NCBI RefSeq assembly: GCF_009827325.1
Contig: NZ_WTYC01000001.1
Location: 1 to 64,000, forward strand
Direction: 5' to 3'
Source: Qipengyuania vulgaris
GTDB lineage: Bacteria > Pseudomonadota > Alphaproteobacteria > Sphingomonadales > Sphingomonadaceae
DNA length: 64,000 nucleotides
The notes beneath the pieces are model-generated. The model saw nothing but the letters and a program-made list of their open reading frames with translations. It made no database searches and had not been told where the DNA came from. Shown in pieces: positions 18,929-27,937 of this stretch (positions within the stretch are counted from its first letter, which is position 1; each line of letters opens with the position of its first letter). The position numbers and the translations under genes are program-made.

Positions 18929-20323
18929 CTACGGCTTGCTTGCCCGATATGCTTCGAGCGCCCGTTCGCGCGCTTCCCTGTGCCCGATCATCTTGGCCGG
19001 ATATTCGCCGCGCTGCGCGTCGGGCGGATCGTGAATGCAGTCGTCGTCCAGGTCGGCCAGCTCGGGAACGTAGGTGCGGATATAGTCCGCTGCGTCGAAC
19101 TTCTCGCTCTGGCTGAGCGGAGCCATGATCCGGCTGAACATGTTGCTGTCGACCCCCGTGCCGGAAATCCATTGCCAGTTGACGCCGTTATTCCCGTAAT
19201 CGGCATCGACGAGGCAGTCCCAATACCACTGCTCGCCATGGCGCCAGTCGATCAGGAGATGTTTCACCAGAAAGCTGGCGCAGATCATCCGGACGCGGTT
19301 GTGGATCCATCCTGTCTGCCAGAGCTGCCGCATCCCCGCATCGACGATTGGATAACCGGTCATTCCGCGCTGCCAGCATTCCAGGTCTTGCTCGATCAGA
19401 TGTCCGGCATTGGGGTTACGCCACAAGGTGCGCTCATCGTAATCGCGGTAGCTTTCGCGCGGATAGTCGGGGAACTGGTCGATGACGTTCTGCGCATAGT
19501 CACGCCAGATGATCTCCTTGGCGAAAGTCTGCCAGCCTTGCGAGCGCTTGTCCTTGAGCTTGTGCCACACCTGTGCGGGGCTGATCTCGCCCCAGTGAAG
19601 ATGGGGTGACAGCCGCGAGGTGATGTCCTGTGACGGGAGATTGCGTCCCTCGTCGTAGTCGGCGACCTCGTCGGTCCACCATTCCAGACGCTCATGCGCA
19701 GCGGCCTCACCGAATTCCCAGAAGTCGCGGATACCGCCCGCCCAATCCGGCTTGGTCGGGAGCAGGTTCCAGTCCGCAAGCTCATCGCTTTCGGGCCAGC
19801 TATCGGGCGAGGAGATCGTCTCCGGTTCGCTGATCACGTCGCGGGGCGGCATCACCTCCAGCATCGCCTTCGAAAAGGGAGTATAAATCTTGTAGGGATC
19901 GCCGGATCCCGTGGTCACCGAACCGGGTGGCAGCAGGTAATTACCGTCATAGAGGCGTAGCTTGCAAGCATCGCCCAGCGCATCCTTCAGTTCGTCTTCG
20001 GCTTCCTTCCACCACGGTTCGTAATGACGGATCGCGTGGATGCAGCCTGCGCCAACCTCATGCGCTACGGCCGCGAGGACCTGCGGTGCATCGCCTTTGC
20101 GCAAGACGATCTGCGAGCGGCGGCTGCCCAGCGACCTGCCGAGGTTGTCCAGCGAGTGGTGCAGCCACACCTTCGACGCGCCGCCATAGGCATGGTCGCC
20201 TGCACGCTCGTCATCAAGCACATAGACCGGGATTACGGGCCCTGCCTTTGCGGCGGCATGGATGGCGGGCTGGTCGGCCATGCGCAGGTCGCGCCGCAGC
20301 CAGACTATCTGGGGGGAACTCAT
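18929..20323 (-). CDS. phrB: Deoxyribodipyrimidine photolyase
   Basis: 464 residues from ATG 20323 (MSSPQIVWLRRDLRMADQPA); a longer start at 20338 adds five residues. It is a class I CPD photolyase: N-terminal antenna domain with WLRRDLR, FAD-binding C-terminal half with the SRLSPHLHWGEISP and DAGMRQLWQTGWIHNRVRM motifs, and the Trp electron-transfer chain region WYWDCLVDADYGNNGVNWQW. It uses blue light to split UV-induced pyrimidine dimers. It heads the phrB-cfa-hydrolase operon. Confidence 0.95.
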   Translation of the reverse strand: MSSPQIVWLRRDLRMADQPAIHAAAKAGPVIPVYVLDDERAGDHAYGGASKVWLHHSLDNLGRSLGSRRSQIVLRKGDAPQVLAAVAHEVGAGCIHAIRHYEPWWKEAEDELKDALGDACKLRLYDGNYLLPPGSVTTGSGDPYKIYTPFSKAMLEVMPPRDVISEPETISSPDSWPESDELADWNLLPTKPDWAGGIRDFWEFGEAAAHERLEWWTDEVADYDEGRNLPSQDITSRLSPHLHWGEISPAQVWHKLKDKRSQGWQTFAKEIIWRDYAQNVIDQFPDYPRESYRDYDERTLWRNPNAGHLIEQDLECWQRGMTGYPIVDAGMRQLWQTGWIHNRVRMICASFLVKHLLIDWRHGEQWYWDCLVDADYGNNGVNWQWISGTGVDSNMFSRIMAPLSQSEKFDAADYIRTYVPELADLDDDCIHDPPDAQRGEYPAKMIGHREARERALEAYRASKP

Positions 20324-20364
20324 GTGGCAGGAACACAAGCGAACATCGGCTTGTTCCCCATCTC

Positions 20365-21120
20365 ATGGACGACATCATTCACGATCCGCATCACCTTCCT
20401 GCCGAAGCTGTTCGCCTGCCAGAGCGCGGCTTTACCATCAACCGCAGGAAGGCACTGATTGCCGCCGCGGTCTGCTGGGCGGGCTTTGCGCTGCTGGTCT
20501 GGCTCGTCCTTTCCGGGCGCACCGGCGGGTTCGATGACTGGGGCCTGCTCGCGGCCCGCACCGGAGATGCGCGAGATTTTGCCGGCTCCCACCTGCTGAT
20601 CGAGATCGTCCGCGACACCACCGCTCTCGGCGGCGTGTTCCTCCGTAACCTTTTCGCCATCGGCGCAGTGGTCGCGCTGCTGTTCCTGAAACTGCGACGC
20701 GAGGCGGTGCTGTTCGCGATAACAGTAGCGGGCGGCTGGATCGCCAACACCGGCGTCAAGCTGCTGGTCGGGCGCGAGCGGCCGCAGATCGTCCCGCATC
20801 TGATGGAGGCCGGCGGCGAGAGCTTCCCTTCCGGCCACAGCTTCAACGCAGCGGTGGTTTACATCGCCATGGCCATCGCCTTCGCCGCGCTGAGCAGGCG
20901 CCATTCGGTGCGCTACACGATCATCGGTGCGGCGATGGTGCTGAGCGCCATGGTCGCCTGGAGCCGCGTGATGCTGGGCGTGCACTTCCCGAGCGATGTG
21001 ACGGCGGGTTGGCTGGGCGGCGCTGGCTGGGCTTTCCTCGCGGCGGCGCTGCTTTATGCGCCGGCGAAGGCAGCGGCGGACAGAGATATGGCGAAGACGC
21101 TGGATCCCGGAACGCATTGA
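20365..21120 (+). CDS. PAP2-family phosphatase
   Basis: 251 residues with the ATG at 20365; the frame is open far upstream, but that part lies antisense to phrB. All three PAP2 signatures are present: KLLVGRERP (KxxxxxxRP), PSGHS, and SRVMLGVHFPSDV (SRxxxxxHxxxD). About six membrane segments. Likely roles are dephosphorylation of phosphatidic acid, phosphatidylglycerol phosphate or undecaprenyl diphosphate in the inner membrane. It is divergent from phrB with only about 40 bases between starts. Confidence 0.9.
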   Translation: MDDIIHDPHHLPAEAVRLPERGFTINRRKALIAAAVCWAGFALLVWLVLSGRTGGFDDWGLLAARTGDARDFAGSHLLIEIVRDTTALGGVFLRNLFAIGAVVALLFLKLRREAVLFAITVAGGWIANTGVKLLVGRERPQIVPHLMEAGGESFPSGHSFNAAVVYIAMAIAFAALSRRHSVRYTIIGAAMVLSAMVAWSRVMLGVHFPSDVTAGWLGGAGWAFLAAALLYAPAKAAADRDMAKTLDPGTH

Positions 21121-21144
21121 GTGCCGATTTCCGCCAAAGGTCAC

Positions 21145-22122
21145 TCAAAGTTCACTCGGAATCGGCAGCGGCTCACATGGCACATCGGGTAGTGCGACCG
21201 TGAACCGATCGCGGGCGCGAGGGTCGTAGAAACGCGCATCGCGGAGGAGGACCGAACCATCGGGAGCGCGCTCGGCGAAGGGAGCGCGGGACCAGAACAG
21301 GAAGGCAATCAGATCATCACTCCCGGGTCGCACTTCTTGTAGGTCTGGAAGTCGACAATTTCCAACCGCCTCGATAAACTTTTCATCATCGCGCGCACTT
21401 GTTTGTCCGAGATCCCGACCCTCAATTGCCGTATCGACAATCGTGTAACGACCGTTTCGACCGAGGATCATCTCCCTTTTCCAAAACGAGAGAGGTACAG
21501 GGCTAGCGATAACGGTTTGACTGACGAAATCTTGATCGCGCGCCTCATACGCGGCAGTGATCACTCCATTCACTCCGATATACGCCAGCGCCGCCGCAAT
21601 CGCCACGCGCGCAGGTCGCATCCACTCCCCGCCCCGCTTCTGCCGCCGGAGCGAGAACCATGTCGCGAAGCCCATCAGCGCCCAGAGCCATACGTCGATG
21701 ATGAACAGCGTGTCGCCGTAGAACCACTGGCTCGAGAACGGCTCGAGCAGGCGGATGCCGTAGACGTTGAGCCAGTCCAGCGCCGGGTGGGTCAGGCAGC
21801 CGATGAAGCTCAGCAGGAACAGCCATTTGAAACTGACCGGCAGCCGGCCCTCGGGTCGCTTCCCGCGGCTCGTCTGCCAGCGGTCGAAACCGTAGAGCAG
21901 TCCCGCCAGAATCAGCGGCAAGAGCACCATTGCAGGCGGACCGTGGGTGATACCGCGGCGAAAGCCGAGATGCTCGACCCCTTCCAGCCAGAAGAAACAT
22001 GCCGCATCCACATCGGGCAGGTTCGCCCCGATGATCAGCGCCGGCATCGCGAGCCCGGTCTTCTTCTTCAGCCCGGCCTGCCCGAGAAGCGCGCCGACGA
22101 GGCTGTGGGTCAGATTGTCCAC
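21145..22122 (-). CDS. Membrane-bound metal-dependent hydrolase (YdjM/DUF457 type)
   Basis: 325 residues. The N terminus MDNLTHSLVGALLGQAGL and the motifs DVDAACFFW and HPALDWLNVYG are typical of the YdjM/DUF457 family, with His and Asp residues that resemble metal ligands. Four or five membrane segments occupy the first 200 residues; a soluble C-terminal domain of about 120 residues follows. Biochemical role unknown. It converges with the PAP2 gene across a 24-base gap. Confidence 0.85.
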   Translation of the reverse strand: MDNLTHSLVGALLGQAGLKKKTGLAMPALIIGANLPDVDAACFFWLEGVEHLGFRRGITHGPPAMVLLPLILAGLLYGFDRWQTSRGKRPEGRLPVSFKWLFLLSFIGCLTHPALDWLNVYGIRLLEPFSSQWFYGDTLFIIDVWLWALMGFATWFSLRRQKRGGEWMRPARVAIAAALAYIGVNGVITAAYEARDQDFVSQTVIASPVPLSFWKREMILGRNGRYTIVDTAIEGRDLGQTSARDDEKFIEAVGNCRLPDLQEVRPGSDDLIAFLFWSRAPFAERAPDGSVLLRDARFYDPRARDRFTVALPDVPCEPLPIPSEL

Positions 22123-22150
22123 GAGGACCGTCCTACAATTAGCCGAGACA

Positions 22151-22173
22151 TGGACCGGGTGTTACCCGGTCCA
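22151..22173. other. Perfect 10-bp hairpin downstream of korB
   Basis: tggaccgggt (22151-22160) and acccggtcca (22164-22173) pair completely around a 3-base loop. It lies about 110 bases after the korB stop and 29 bases before the hydrolase start on the same strand. A run of seven A's follows on the plus strand, so on the transcribed minus strand the T-run precedes the stem, which is the wrong order for a classical terminator. Confidence 0.5.
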
Positions 22174-22285
22174 GAGCCAAAAAAATCGCATGGCGCAAGG
22201 CGGCGCAGAACTCCGGTCGGCAAAGGGAAAATCGGTCTCATCTGCCGGGGGATAGGCTGTGGCCCTTGCGTAGGAAAGCGTCGAA

Positions 22286-23320
22286 CTAGACCGGATCCTG
22301 CGCGGTGCCGCTGACGGTCCATGTCTGGCCCTTGCCGAGCAGTCTCGCGAGGTTGGCTTCCTTGCCTTCGCTGGCCATCTTGCGCTCCTGGACCACCGCA
22401 TCCTCGAAGGTCGGGCGGGGATCGTCATAGAGCACGCCGAGCGCCATGGGGAAGGCACCGAAGGGCATCTCGATCAGCATATGGGCCACCGAACGGTTGG
22501 TGACGTCGTGCACGATAACGCCCGCGCTTTCCCAATCGCCATCGGTCACATCGACCACTTCCAGGCTCAGGCTATCGCGATTGAGCGCGATTCCCTTGCT
22601 ATCCCCGGCGAACAGCATGGGCTTGCCGTTCTCAAGCCAGAGCTGGCGATCCTCCGCACCCTTCGGCGCGGCAAAATCGTCGAACACGTCCTTGTTATAG
22701 ACGATGCAGTTCTGGAAGATCTCGATGAAAGCTGCGCCCTTGTGGGCATGCGCGGCCTTGAGGACGTCAGGCAGGTGCTTCGACACGTCGAAGCCGCGCC
22801 CGATGAAGCGCGCACCGCTGCCCAGCGCAAATGCGGCGGGCCGTGCAGGATGGTCGTAACTGCCGATGGGCGTCGACGGAGACTTCGTGCCCTCGCGGCT
22901 GGTGGGAGACGCCTGGCCCTTGGTGAGACCATAGATCTCGTTGTTGAACAGCATGATCTGCATGTTCACGTTGCGGCGCAGCACATGCATCAGATGGTTG
23001 CCGCCGATGGAGAGGCCATCGCCGTCCCCGGTCACCAGCCAGATGTCCAGTTCCGGATTGGCGAGCTTCACACCCGTCGCAAAGGCAGGTGCGCGGCCGT
23101 GGATGGTGTGGAAGCCGTAACTCTCGATGTAATAGGGGAAGCGGCTCGAACAGCCGATGCCCGAGATGAAGACGGTGTTTGCTGGATCAGCGCCCAACTG
23201 AGGTAGAGTCCGCTGCACGGCTTTCAGGATCGCGTAGTCCCCGCAACCCGGGCACCAGCGAACCTCCTGGTCGGTTTCCCAGTCCTTGAGTGTGGTTTCG
23301 ATCTTGGTCATTTCATTCAT
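22286..23320 (-). CDS. korB: 2-oxoacid:ferredoxin oxidoreductase, beta subunit
   Basis: 344 residues. It carries the thiamine diphosphate site (GDGDGLSIGGNHLMHVLRRN, then NNEIYGLTKGQASPTS) and the Cys residues CPGCGDYAI that bind a cluster in this subunit. With the alpha subunit it oxidises a 2-oxoacid, most likely 2-oxoglutarate, to acyl-CoA and CO2 and reduces ferredoxin. KorAB of this aerobic type lacks separate gamma and delta subunits. It starts five bases after the stop codon of the secreted-protein gene. Confidence 0.92.
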   Translation of the reverse strand: MNEMTKIETTLKDWETDQEVRWCPGCGDYAILKAVQRTLPQLGADPANTVFISGIGCSSRFPYYIESYGFHTIHGRAPAFATGVKLANPELDIWLVTGDGDGLSIGGNHLMHVLRRNVNMQIMLFNNEIYGLTKGQASPTSREGTKSPSTPIGSYDHPARPAAFALGSGARFIGRGFDVSKHLPDVLKAAHAHKGAAFIEIFQNCIVYNKDVFDDFAAPKGAEDRQLWLENGKPMLFAGDSKGIALNRDSLSLEVVDVTDGDWESAGVIVHDVTNRSVAHMLIEMPFGAFPMALGVLYDDPRPTFEDAVVQERKMASEGKEANLARLLGKGQTWTVSGTAQDPV

Positions 23321-23325
23321 CGGCT

Positions 23326-23847
23326 TTACTCCCCACCCACAGTCGGAGCGGCGGCAAATCGTTCCGGGCCGAATATAACCCCTATAACTTCATCTCGAAA
23401 ATCACCGTCGGCATCCTCCGTGAGTATCGTCACTATCGCACGGATGAGTACTCCATCGTGGTATGCAGACCATGTACGGCGAAGACCCATATTCGTGTTG
23501 TACACGCCCTCAAGCACGATCGCGTCAGGCGCGTGATCAAGCTTGATCCGCTTCTCTCGCTTAATCTTGCGTATTTGCGCTTGGTGAAACGTCTCTCGCA
23601 TTTGATCTTTCAAATCAGCGAGTGACATCTCATTCACTGGAGCAAGCGTGACGCCGACTGACGCCTTTTCGAACATATTGTCGCTCAAGCAAACCAGAGA
23701 CCGTACTTCCCCTAGGTCGTGGGCGGTGCAGGTGTTTCCAAGCAGAGTTTCCGGGAGAGGTGCCGACAAGGCGACCCGGCCATACTCTTGCGCATGAGCG
23801 CCCGTGGCTGGAATTAGCAAAAGCGCGGCTACGAGAATATTTCTCAT
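23326..23847 (-). CDS. Secreted hypothetical protein between korA and korB
   Basis: 173 residues. A clean signal peptide (MRNILVAALLLIPATGAHAQ) predicts export to the periplasm. The mature part has two Cys residues (GNTCTAHD and SLVCLSD), possibly a disulfide, and a basic middle (RKIKREKRIKL). I recognise no family. The gene overlaps the korA stop by one base (TAATG) and ends five bases before korB, so it is fully embedded in the operon. It is visibly lower in GC than its neighbours, suggesting later acquisition. Confidence 0.75.
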   Translation of the reverse strand: MRNILVAALLLIPATGAHAQEYGRVALSAPLPETLLGNTCTAHDLGEVRSLVCLSDNMFEKASVGVTLAPVNEMSLADLKDQMRETFHQAQIRKIKREKRIKLDHAPDAIVLEGVYNTNMGLRRTWSAYHDGVLIRAIVTILTEDADGDFRDEVIGVIFGPERFAAAPTVGGE

Positions 23848-25784
23848 TATTTTGCACCCCCATCAGTACTCGGAAGCTGCTGGTCGTTGGCAGGAACCTG
23901 GCCACCTTCATTGCCAGCAATGCCGTCAAAGAACTTGCCGATCTCGGCTTCCAGTTCCGCGATCTGGAACGGCTGGCCGCTGGTCTTGGTGAGCGGCTGG
24001 GCATCGACCAGGAACTGGTCGCGCAGGACAGTCTTGAACTGCCCGGTGTTCATCTCCGGCACCAGCACATGGTCGTAACCGCGCAGCAGTCCGCCCAGAT
24101 TTTTCGGCAGCGGCCAGATATGGCGCACGTGGATCTGGCTGACATCCATGCCCTTGCGGCGGCAATTGTCGACCGCGCGGTGGATCGGGCCATAGGTCGA
24201 GCCCCAGCCAACCACGGCCAGCTTGCCCGAAGTCTCGCCAAGGCAGACTTCCTGATCGGGCACGACAATGCCCTCCACCTTGTTCTTGCGCGCATCGGTC
24301 ATGCGCTGGTGGTTGTCGGGCGAATAATCGATATTGCCGGTCAGCTCGTGCTTCTCGATGCCGCCGATACGGTGCATCATTCCCGGCGTTCCGGGCTTTA
24401 CCCAGGGCCGCGCGCCCTTTTCGTCCCGCTTGTATGGAAGGAAGTTCTCGCCGTCGTTGGGCACATCGAGGAACTTTGCCGGGAACGGCTCGAAACCATC
24501 CGGGTCCGGCACCTTCCACGGCTCAGCCGCATTGGCGATATAGCCATCGGTCAGCAGCATCACCGGGGTCATGTATTGCGTGGCGATACGGCACGCCTCG
24601 ATGGCGACCTCGAACGCATCCGAGGGGCTGCGCGCCGCGATCACCGGCATTGGCGCATCGCCGTTGCGGCCATAGACCGCCTGGTAAAGGTCGCTCTGTT
24701 CTGTCTTGGTCGGCAGGCCGGTGGACGGTCCGCCGCGCTGCGAATTGACGATCACGAGCGGAAGCTCGGTCATGATCGCAAGCCCCATCGCCTCTGTCTT
24801 GAGCGCAATGCCGGGGCCGGACGAGCTGGTGATGCCCAGCTGCCCGGCGTAGCTCGCACCGATGGCGGCGCAGATCGCGGCGATCTCGTCTTCCGCCTGG
24901 AACGTGGTGACGCCGAATTCCTTGAGCCGCGCGAGGTGGTGGAGGATCGCGCTGGCAGGGGTGATCGGATAGCCGCCGAAGAACATCGGCAGCTCCGCCA
25001 GTTGCGCCCCTGCGACGAGACCGAGGCTTACAGCCTCCGCGCCCGTGACCGTGCGGTAAAGCCCCGGTTCGCTTGGCACCGGATCGACATGGACCTGTTT
25101 CAGCGGCCCGGCGAGTTCCGCCGTTTCGCCATAGGCATGGCCGGCATCGAGCGCGGCGATATTGGCATCGGCAATATCAGGCTTCGACCTGAACTTGCCC
25201 TTCAGCCAGTCATGGATCGGTTCGCGCGGACGATCGAACATCCACAGCGCAAGGCCCAGCGTCCACATGTTCTTGGACCGCAGCGCGTCCTTGTTGCCAA
25301 GGCCGTAGGGCTTGACCGCCTCGATCGTCTTCTCGCTGATATCGAAGGCGAGCACATCGAACTTGGCGAGGCTGCCATCCTCCAGCGGGTTGGCATCGTA
25401 ATGCGCCTTGTCGAGGTTGCGCTTGGTGAAGGCGCCCGTGTCCGCGATGATGAGGCCGCCCGGCTTCAGCGCGGCAAGGTTCACCTTGAGCGCAGCCGGG
25501 TTCATCGCCACCAGCACATCGGGCGCATCACCCGCCGTGTTGATTTCGCGGCTGCCGAAATTGATCTGGAAGGCCGAAACGCCGAACAGCGTACCCTGCG
25601 GCGCGCGAATTTCCGCAGGGAAATCCGGGAAGGTCGCCAGATCGTTGCCCGCAAGTGCGGTGGACAGCGTGAACTGCCCCCCGGTCAGCTGCATGCCGTC
25701 GCCCGAGTCGCCGGCAAATCGTACAACGATGGCGTCGGGGCTGGCGGGGATGCCGTCCTGCGGCATGGTGGAGGCTGTTGCCAT
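23847..25784 (-). CDS. korA: 2-oxoacid:ferredoxin oxidoreductase, alpha subunit (fused gamma-alpha)
   Basis: 645 residues from the ATG at 25784, with AAGGAA nine bases upstream; the longer frame to 25829 has less support. The N-terminal third is the gamma domain (VVRFAGDSGDGMQLTGGQFT), followed by the alpha domain with the EDEIAAICAAIGASYAGQLG and SSSGPGIALKTEAMGLA motifs that contact the substrate. This fused form is the KorA seen in aerobes such as Mycobacterium. It heads the operon korA - secreted protein - korB. Confidence 0.92.
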   Translation of the reverse strand: MATASTMPQDGIPASPDAIVVRFAGDSGDGMQLTGGQFTLSTALAGNDLATFPDFPAEIRAPQGTLFGVSAFQINFGSREINTAGDAPDVLVAMNPAALKVNLAALKPGGLIIADTGAFTKRNLDKAHYDANPLEDGSLAKFDVLAFDISEKTIEAVKPYGLGNKDALRSKNMWTLGLALWMFDRPREPIHDWLKGKFRSKPDIADANIAALDAGHAYGETAELAGPLKQVHVDPVPSEPGLYRTVTGAEAVSLGLVAGAQLAELPMFFGGYPITPASAILHHLARLKEFGVTTFQAEDEIAAICAAIGASYAGQLGITSSSGPGIALKTEAMGLAIMTELPLVIVNSQRGGPSTGLPTKTEQSDLYQAVYGRNGDAPMPVIAARSPSDAFEVAIEACRIATQYMTPVMLLTDGYIANAAEPWKVPDPDGFEPFPAKFLDVPNDGENFLPYKRDEKGARPWVKPGTPGMMHRIGGIEKHELTGNIDYSPDNHQRMTDARKNKVEGIVVPDQEVCLGETSGKLAVVGWGSTYGPIHRAVDNCRRKGMDVSQIHVRHIWPLPKNLGGLLRGYDHVLVPEMNTGQFKTVLRDQFLVDAQPLTKTSGQPFQIAELEAEIGKFFDGIAGNEGGQVPANDQQLPSTDGGAK

Positions 25785-25954
25785 CCGGTCAAATTCCTTG
25801 TCGCGCGCCGCGCACCGGCGCTGTTTCATCGGAATGGCGACCTAGGAGCCGCCCAATCCTCTCGCAATGAAGTTTCTCTGCTAGCTGGAAAAAGCGGAGT
25901 GGAAAAGCGAAGCGAACGCGCTAAGTCCCTTTTTGAAACTCACGGGAGAGAACA

Positions 25955-26905
25955 ATGGCCGATACCGAACACTTCGTGCGCGACGATGTGCGCAATTTCC
26001 TCGACATGCTCGAACAGATGGGCGGCAAGGGCGTGGAAGAAGTCGGTGCGGTCGAGGGTCGTACGCAGATGAGGACGCTGGGGATGCTCGCCGAGGCGCC
26101 CGCGCGCGATCTTGCGGTGATCAAGGACCTGGCCTGCCCCGGTCCGGCAGGCGAAATTCCGCTGCGACTGTATGACGCAAAGGAGAACCGTGAGGCGGGT
26201 CCATGTGTCGTCTTCATCCACGGCGGCGGCTTCGTGATCGGCGATATCGAAGTTTACAATTCGCTCTGCACCGAGATCGCGCATCGGCTCGATCTGCCGG
26301 TAGTTTCGGTAGAATATCGACTTGCGCCGGAACACCCCTTCCCCGCGGCGCCCGACGATTGCGAGGCCGCGGCGCGCTGGATTGCATCCTCGCCGGAGGC
26401 GCTGGGCCGCGAAATCACGGGCCTCGTCATCACCGGGGATAGCGCGGGCGGAAATCTCACCATCGTGACCACCAACCAGCTCGTGAACGAGCCCGCCGAC
26501 GTTCCGGTAATCGTCCAGGCGCCGATCTATCCGGTCGCGAGCGATGTGACGCAGCATTCGAGCTTTCGCAGTTTCGCCGACGGCTTCCTGCTGACCGCAG
26601 CGAGCATGGCATGGTTCACCGATCAATATGCAGGCGATGCCAGCGATCCCCGCCACACGCCCATGGTCGGTGATTGCTCGAACACCCCGCCGACGGTCGT
26701 TTGCACCGCGGGCCTCGACCCATTGCGCGATTCTGGCCGGGAATATGCGGCCCATCTCGTCCAGCAGGGCACCGAGGTGGTCTATCTGGAATTTCCCGGG
26801 ATCATTCACGGCTTCACGACGCTTAGGAAGGCGATGCCGAGCGGGCAGAAGGATCTTGGAGCCTTTCTCGACGCAGTCGAATTGATGGTGGAGCGTTACA
26901 GGTGA
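25955..26905 (+). CDS. Alpha/beta hydrolase, HSL-type esterase
   Basis: 316 residues preceded by GGGAGAG. The oxyanion motif HGGGF and the nucleophile motif GDSAGG place it in the hormone-sensitive-lipase (bHSL, family IV) group. The catalytic Asp is expected in AGLDPLRDSG and the His in GIIHGF. It hydrolyses short acyl esters; natural substrate unknown. Cytoplasmic. It overlaps rppH by four bases (GTGA), so the two are translationally coupled. Confidence 0.9.
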   Translation: MADTEHFVRDDVRNFLDMLEQMGGKGVEEVGAVEGRTQMRTLGMLAEAPARDLAVIKDLACPGPAGEIPLRLYDAKENREAGPCVVFIHGGGFVIGDIEVYNSLCTEIAHRLDLPVVSVEYRLAPEHPFPAAPDDCEAAARWIASSPEALGREITGLVITGDSAGGNLTIVTTNQLVNEPADVPVIVQAPIYPVASDVTQHSSFRSFADGFLLTAASMAWFTDQYAGDASDPRHTPMVGDCSNTPPTVVCTAGLDPLRDSGREYAAHLVQQGTEVVYLEFPGIIHGFTTLRKAMPSGQKDLGAFLDAVELMVERYR

Positions 26906-27375
26906 ATGAATTGGGATACCGGCCCTGTGTCGGCGTGATGCTCGTGAATGCCGAAGGACGCGTCTTCGTCGGTCGGCGGATCGACAACAAGGAAGGCGAC
27001 TGGTGGCAGATGCCCCAGGGCGGCGTCGACGAGGGCGAAGACCTGAAAGAAGCCGCCTTGCGCGAACTGGCCGAGGAAACGGGGACGAAGGCGGAACACG
27101 TCACACTGATCCAGCAGTCCAGCGAACCGATCCGTTACGACCTGCCCGAAGAACTCATGGGGAAGCTATGGGGCGGCAGATATCGCGGGCAGGAACAGGT
27201 CTGGTTTCTCGGGCGCTTCTCCGGCGCCGACGAGGATATCGACCTCGACGCGCATGACCCGCCCGAATTCTGCGACTGGAAATGGGTCGATCCCGATCAG
27301 TTGCCTGACCTGATAGTTCCTTTCAAGAAACGCGTCTACCGCGCTGTTCTCGAAGAGTTTCGTGACCTGGTCTGA
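26902..27375 (+). CDS. rppH: RNA pyrophosphohydrolase
   Basis: 157 residues with a GTG start overlapping the esterase stop. The Nudix box GGVDEGEDLKEAALRELAEETG is complete, and the N-terminal YRPCVGVMLVN and VGRRIDNKEGDWWQMPQGG parts are specific for RppH (NudH). It removes pyrophosphate from the 5' triphosphate of mRNAs and so starts their decay. The gene converges with the TPR gene with only three bases between stop codons. Confidence 0.93.
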   Translation: MNELGYRPCVGVMLVNAEGRVFVGRRIDNKEGDWWQMPQGGVDEGEDLKEAALRELAEETGTKAEHVTLIQQSSEPIRYDLPEELMGKLWGGRYRGQEQVWFLGRFSGADEDIDLDAHDPPEFCDWKWVDPDQLPDLIVPFKKRVYRAVLEEFRDLV

Positions 27376-27378
27376 TGA

Positions 27379-27879
27379 TCAGTTCGCTTGCGGTTGCGGC
27401 TCGACGCTCGCCTCTGCAGTCATCACCGGGGTATGCGGACCTGCGGCAATCGCAGCGGCCAGTTCGCGCGTTTCAGGGCAGCTATCGCCGCATAGCGACT
27501 GAACCTTGGCGAGGTTGAGCCGCGCCCGTTCGATCGCACCCTTCTCTGCCAGCGCCTCTCCCTCCCCCGCGATGGCGGAAAGGTTGTTAGGATCGCGGGC
27601 AAGCGCCTCACGATAATAGCTGATAGCCTTCCCTTGCAGTTCATCTGCACGCGCGGCTTCGGCAAGATGAAGGAAGATCGGCGTGTAGCCCGGGTCCACC
27701 GCAAGCGCGGCCTCATAGGCATCGATCGCAGCCTGCGTATCTCCGGTGCGCAGGGCCGCCTGACCTTCGGCGATCAGCATGCCAGCACGGGGATCGGGAT
27801 CGCGTTCCTGCCCCACACTTACGCTGGCGGTCATGGCAAGAGCCAATGACAAGGCGGCGGCGGCGGGGGCAAAACGCAT
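27379..27879 (-). CDS. TPR-repeat secreted protein
   Basis: 166 residues from ATG 27879, with GGAGA five bases upstream; the longer frame reaching 27987 overlaps rsmB and is not needed. A signal peptide (MRFAPAAAALSLALAMTASVSVG) predicts a periplasmic protein. Two to three tetratricopeptide-like helix pairs follow (AAIDAYEAALAVDPGYTPIFLHLAEAA, AISYYREALARDPNNLSAIAGEGEAL). Two Cys residues near the C terminus (SLCGDSCPE) may form a disulfide. Probably a protein-protein adaptor. Confidence 0.82.
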   Translation of the reverse strand: MRFAPAAAALSLALAMTASVSVGQERDPDPRAGMLIAEGQAALRTGDTQAAIDAYEAALAVDPGYTPIFLHLAEAARADELQGKAISYYREALARDPNNLSAIAGEGEALAEKGAIERARLNLAKVQSLCGDSCPETRELAAAIAAGPHTPVMTAEASVEPQPQAN

Positions 27880-27937
27880 TAAGGTCTCCGTGAAGGAACG
27901 TGTCGCGGAAGGCTGGTTGTGAGCCATAAACCGGAAG

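Noticed and set aside
22151-22173. Hairpin as a rho-independent terminator of korB
   Set aside because: The stem is strong, but on the transcribed strand the T-run comes before it, not after.
23760-26072. 770-codon open frame on the plus strand opposite korA
   Set aside because: It runs antisense to a complete, well recognised gene and its protein is His/Arg/Gly-rich without any family motif, the usual shadow in GC-rich DNA.
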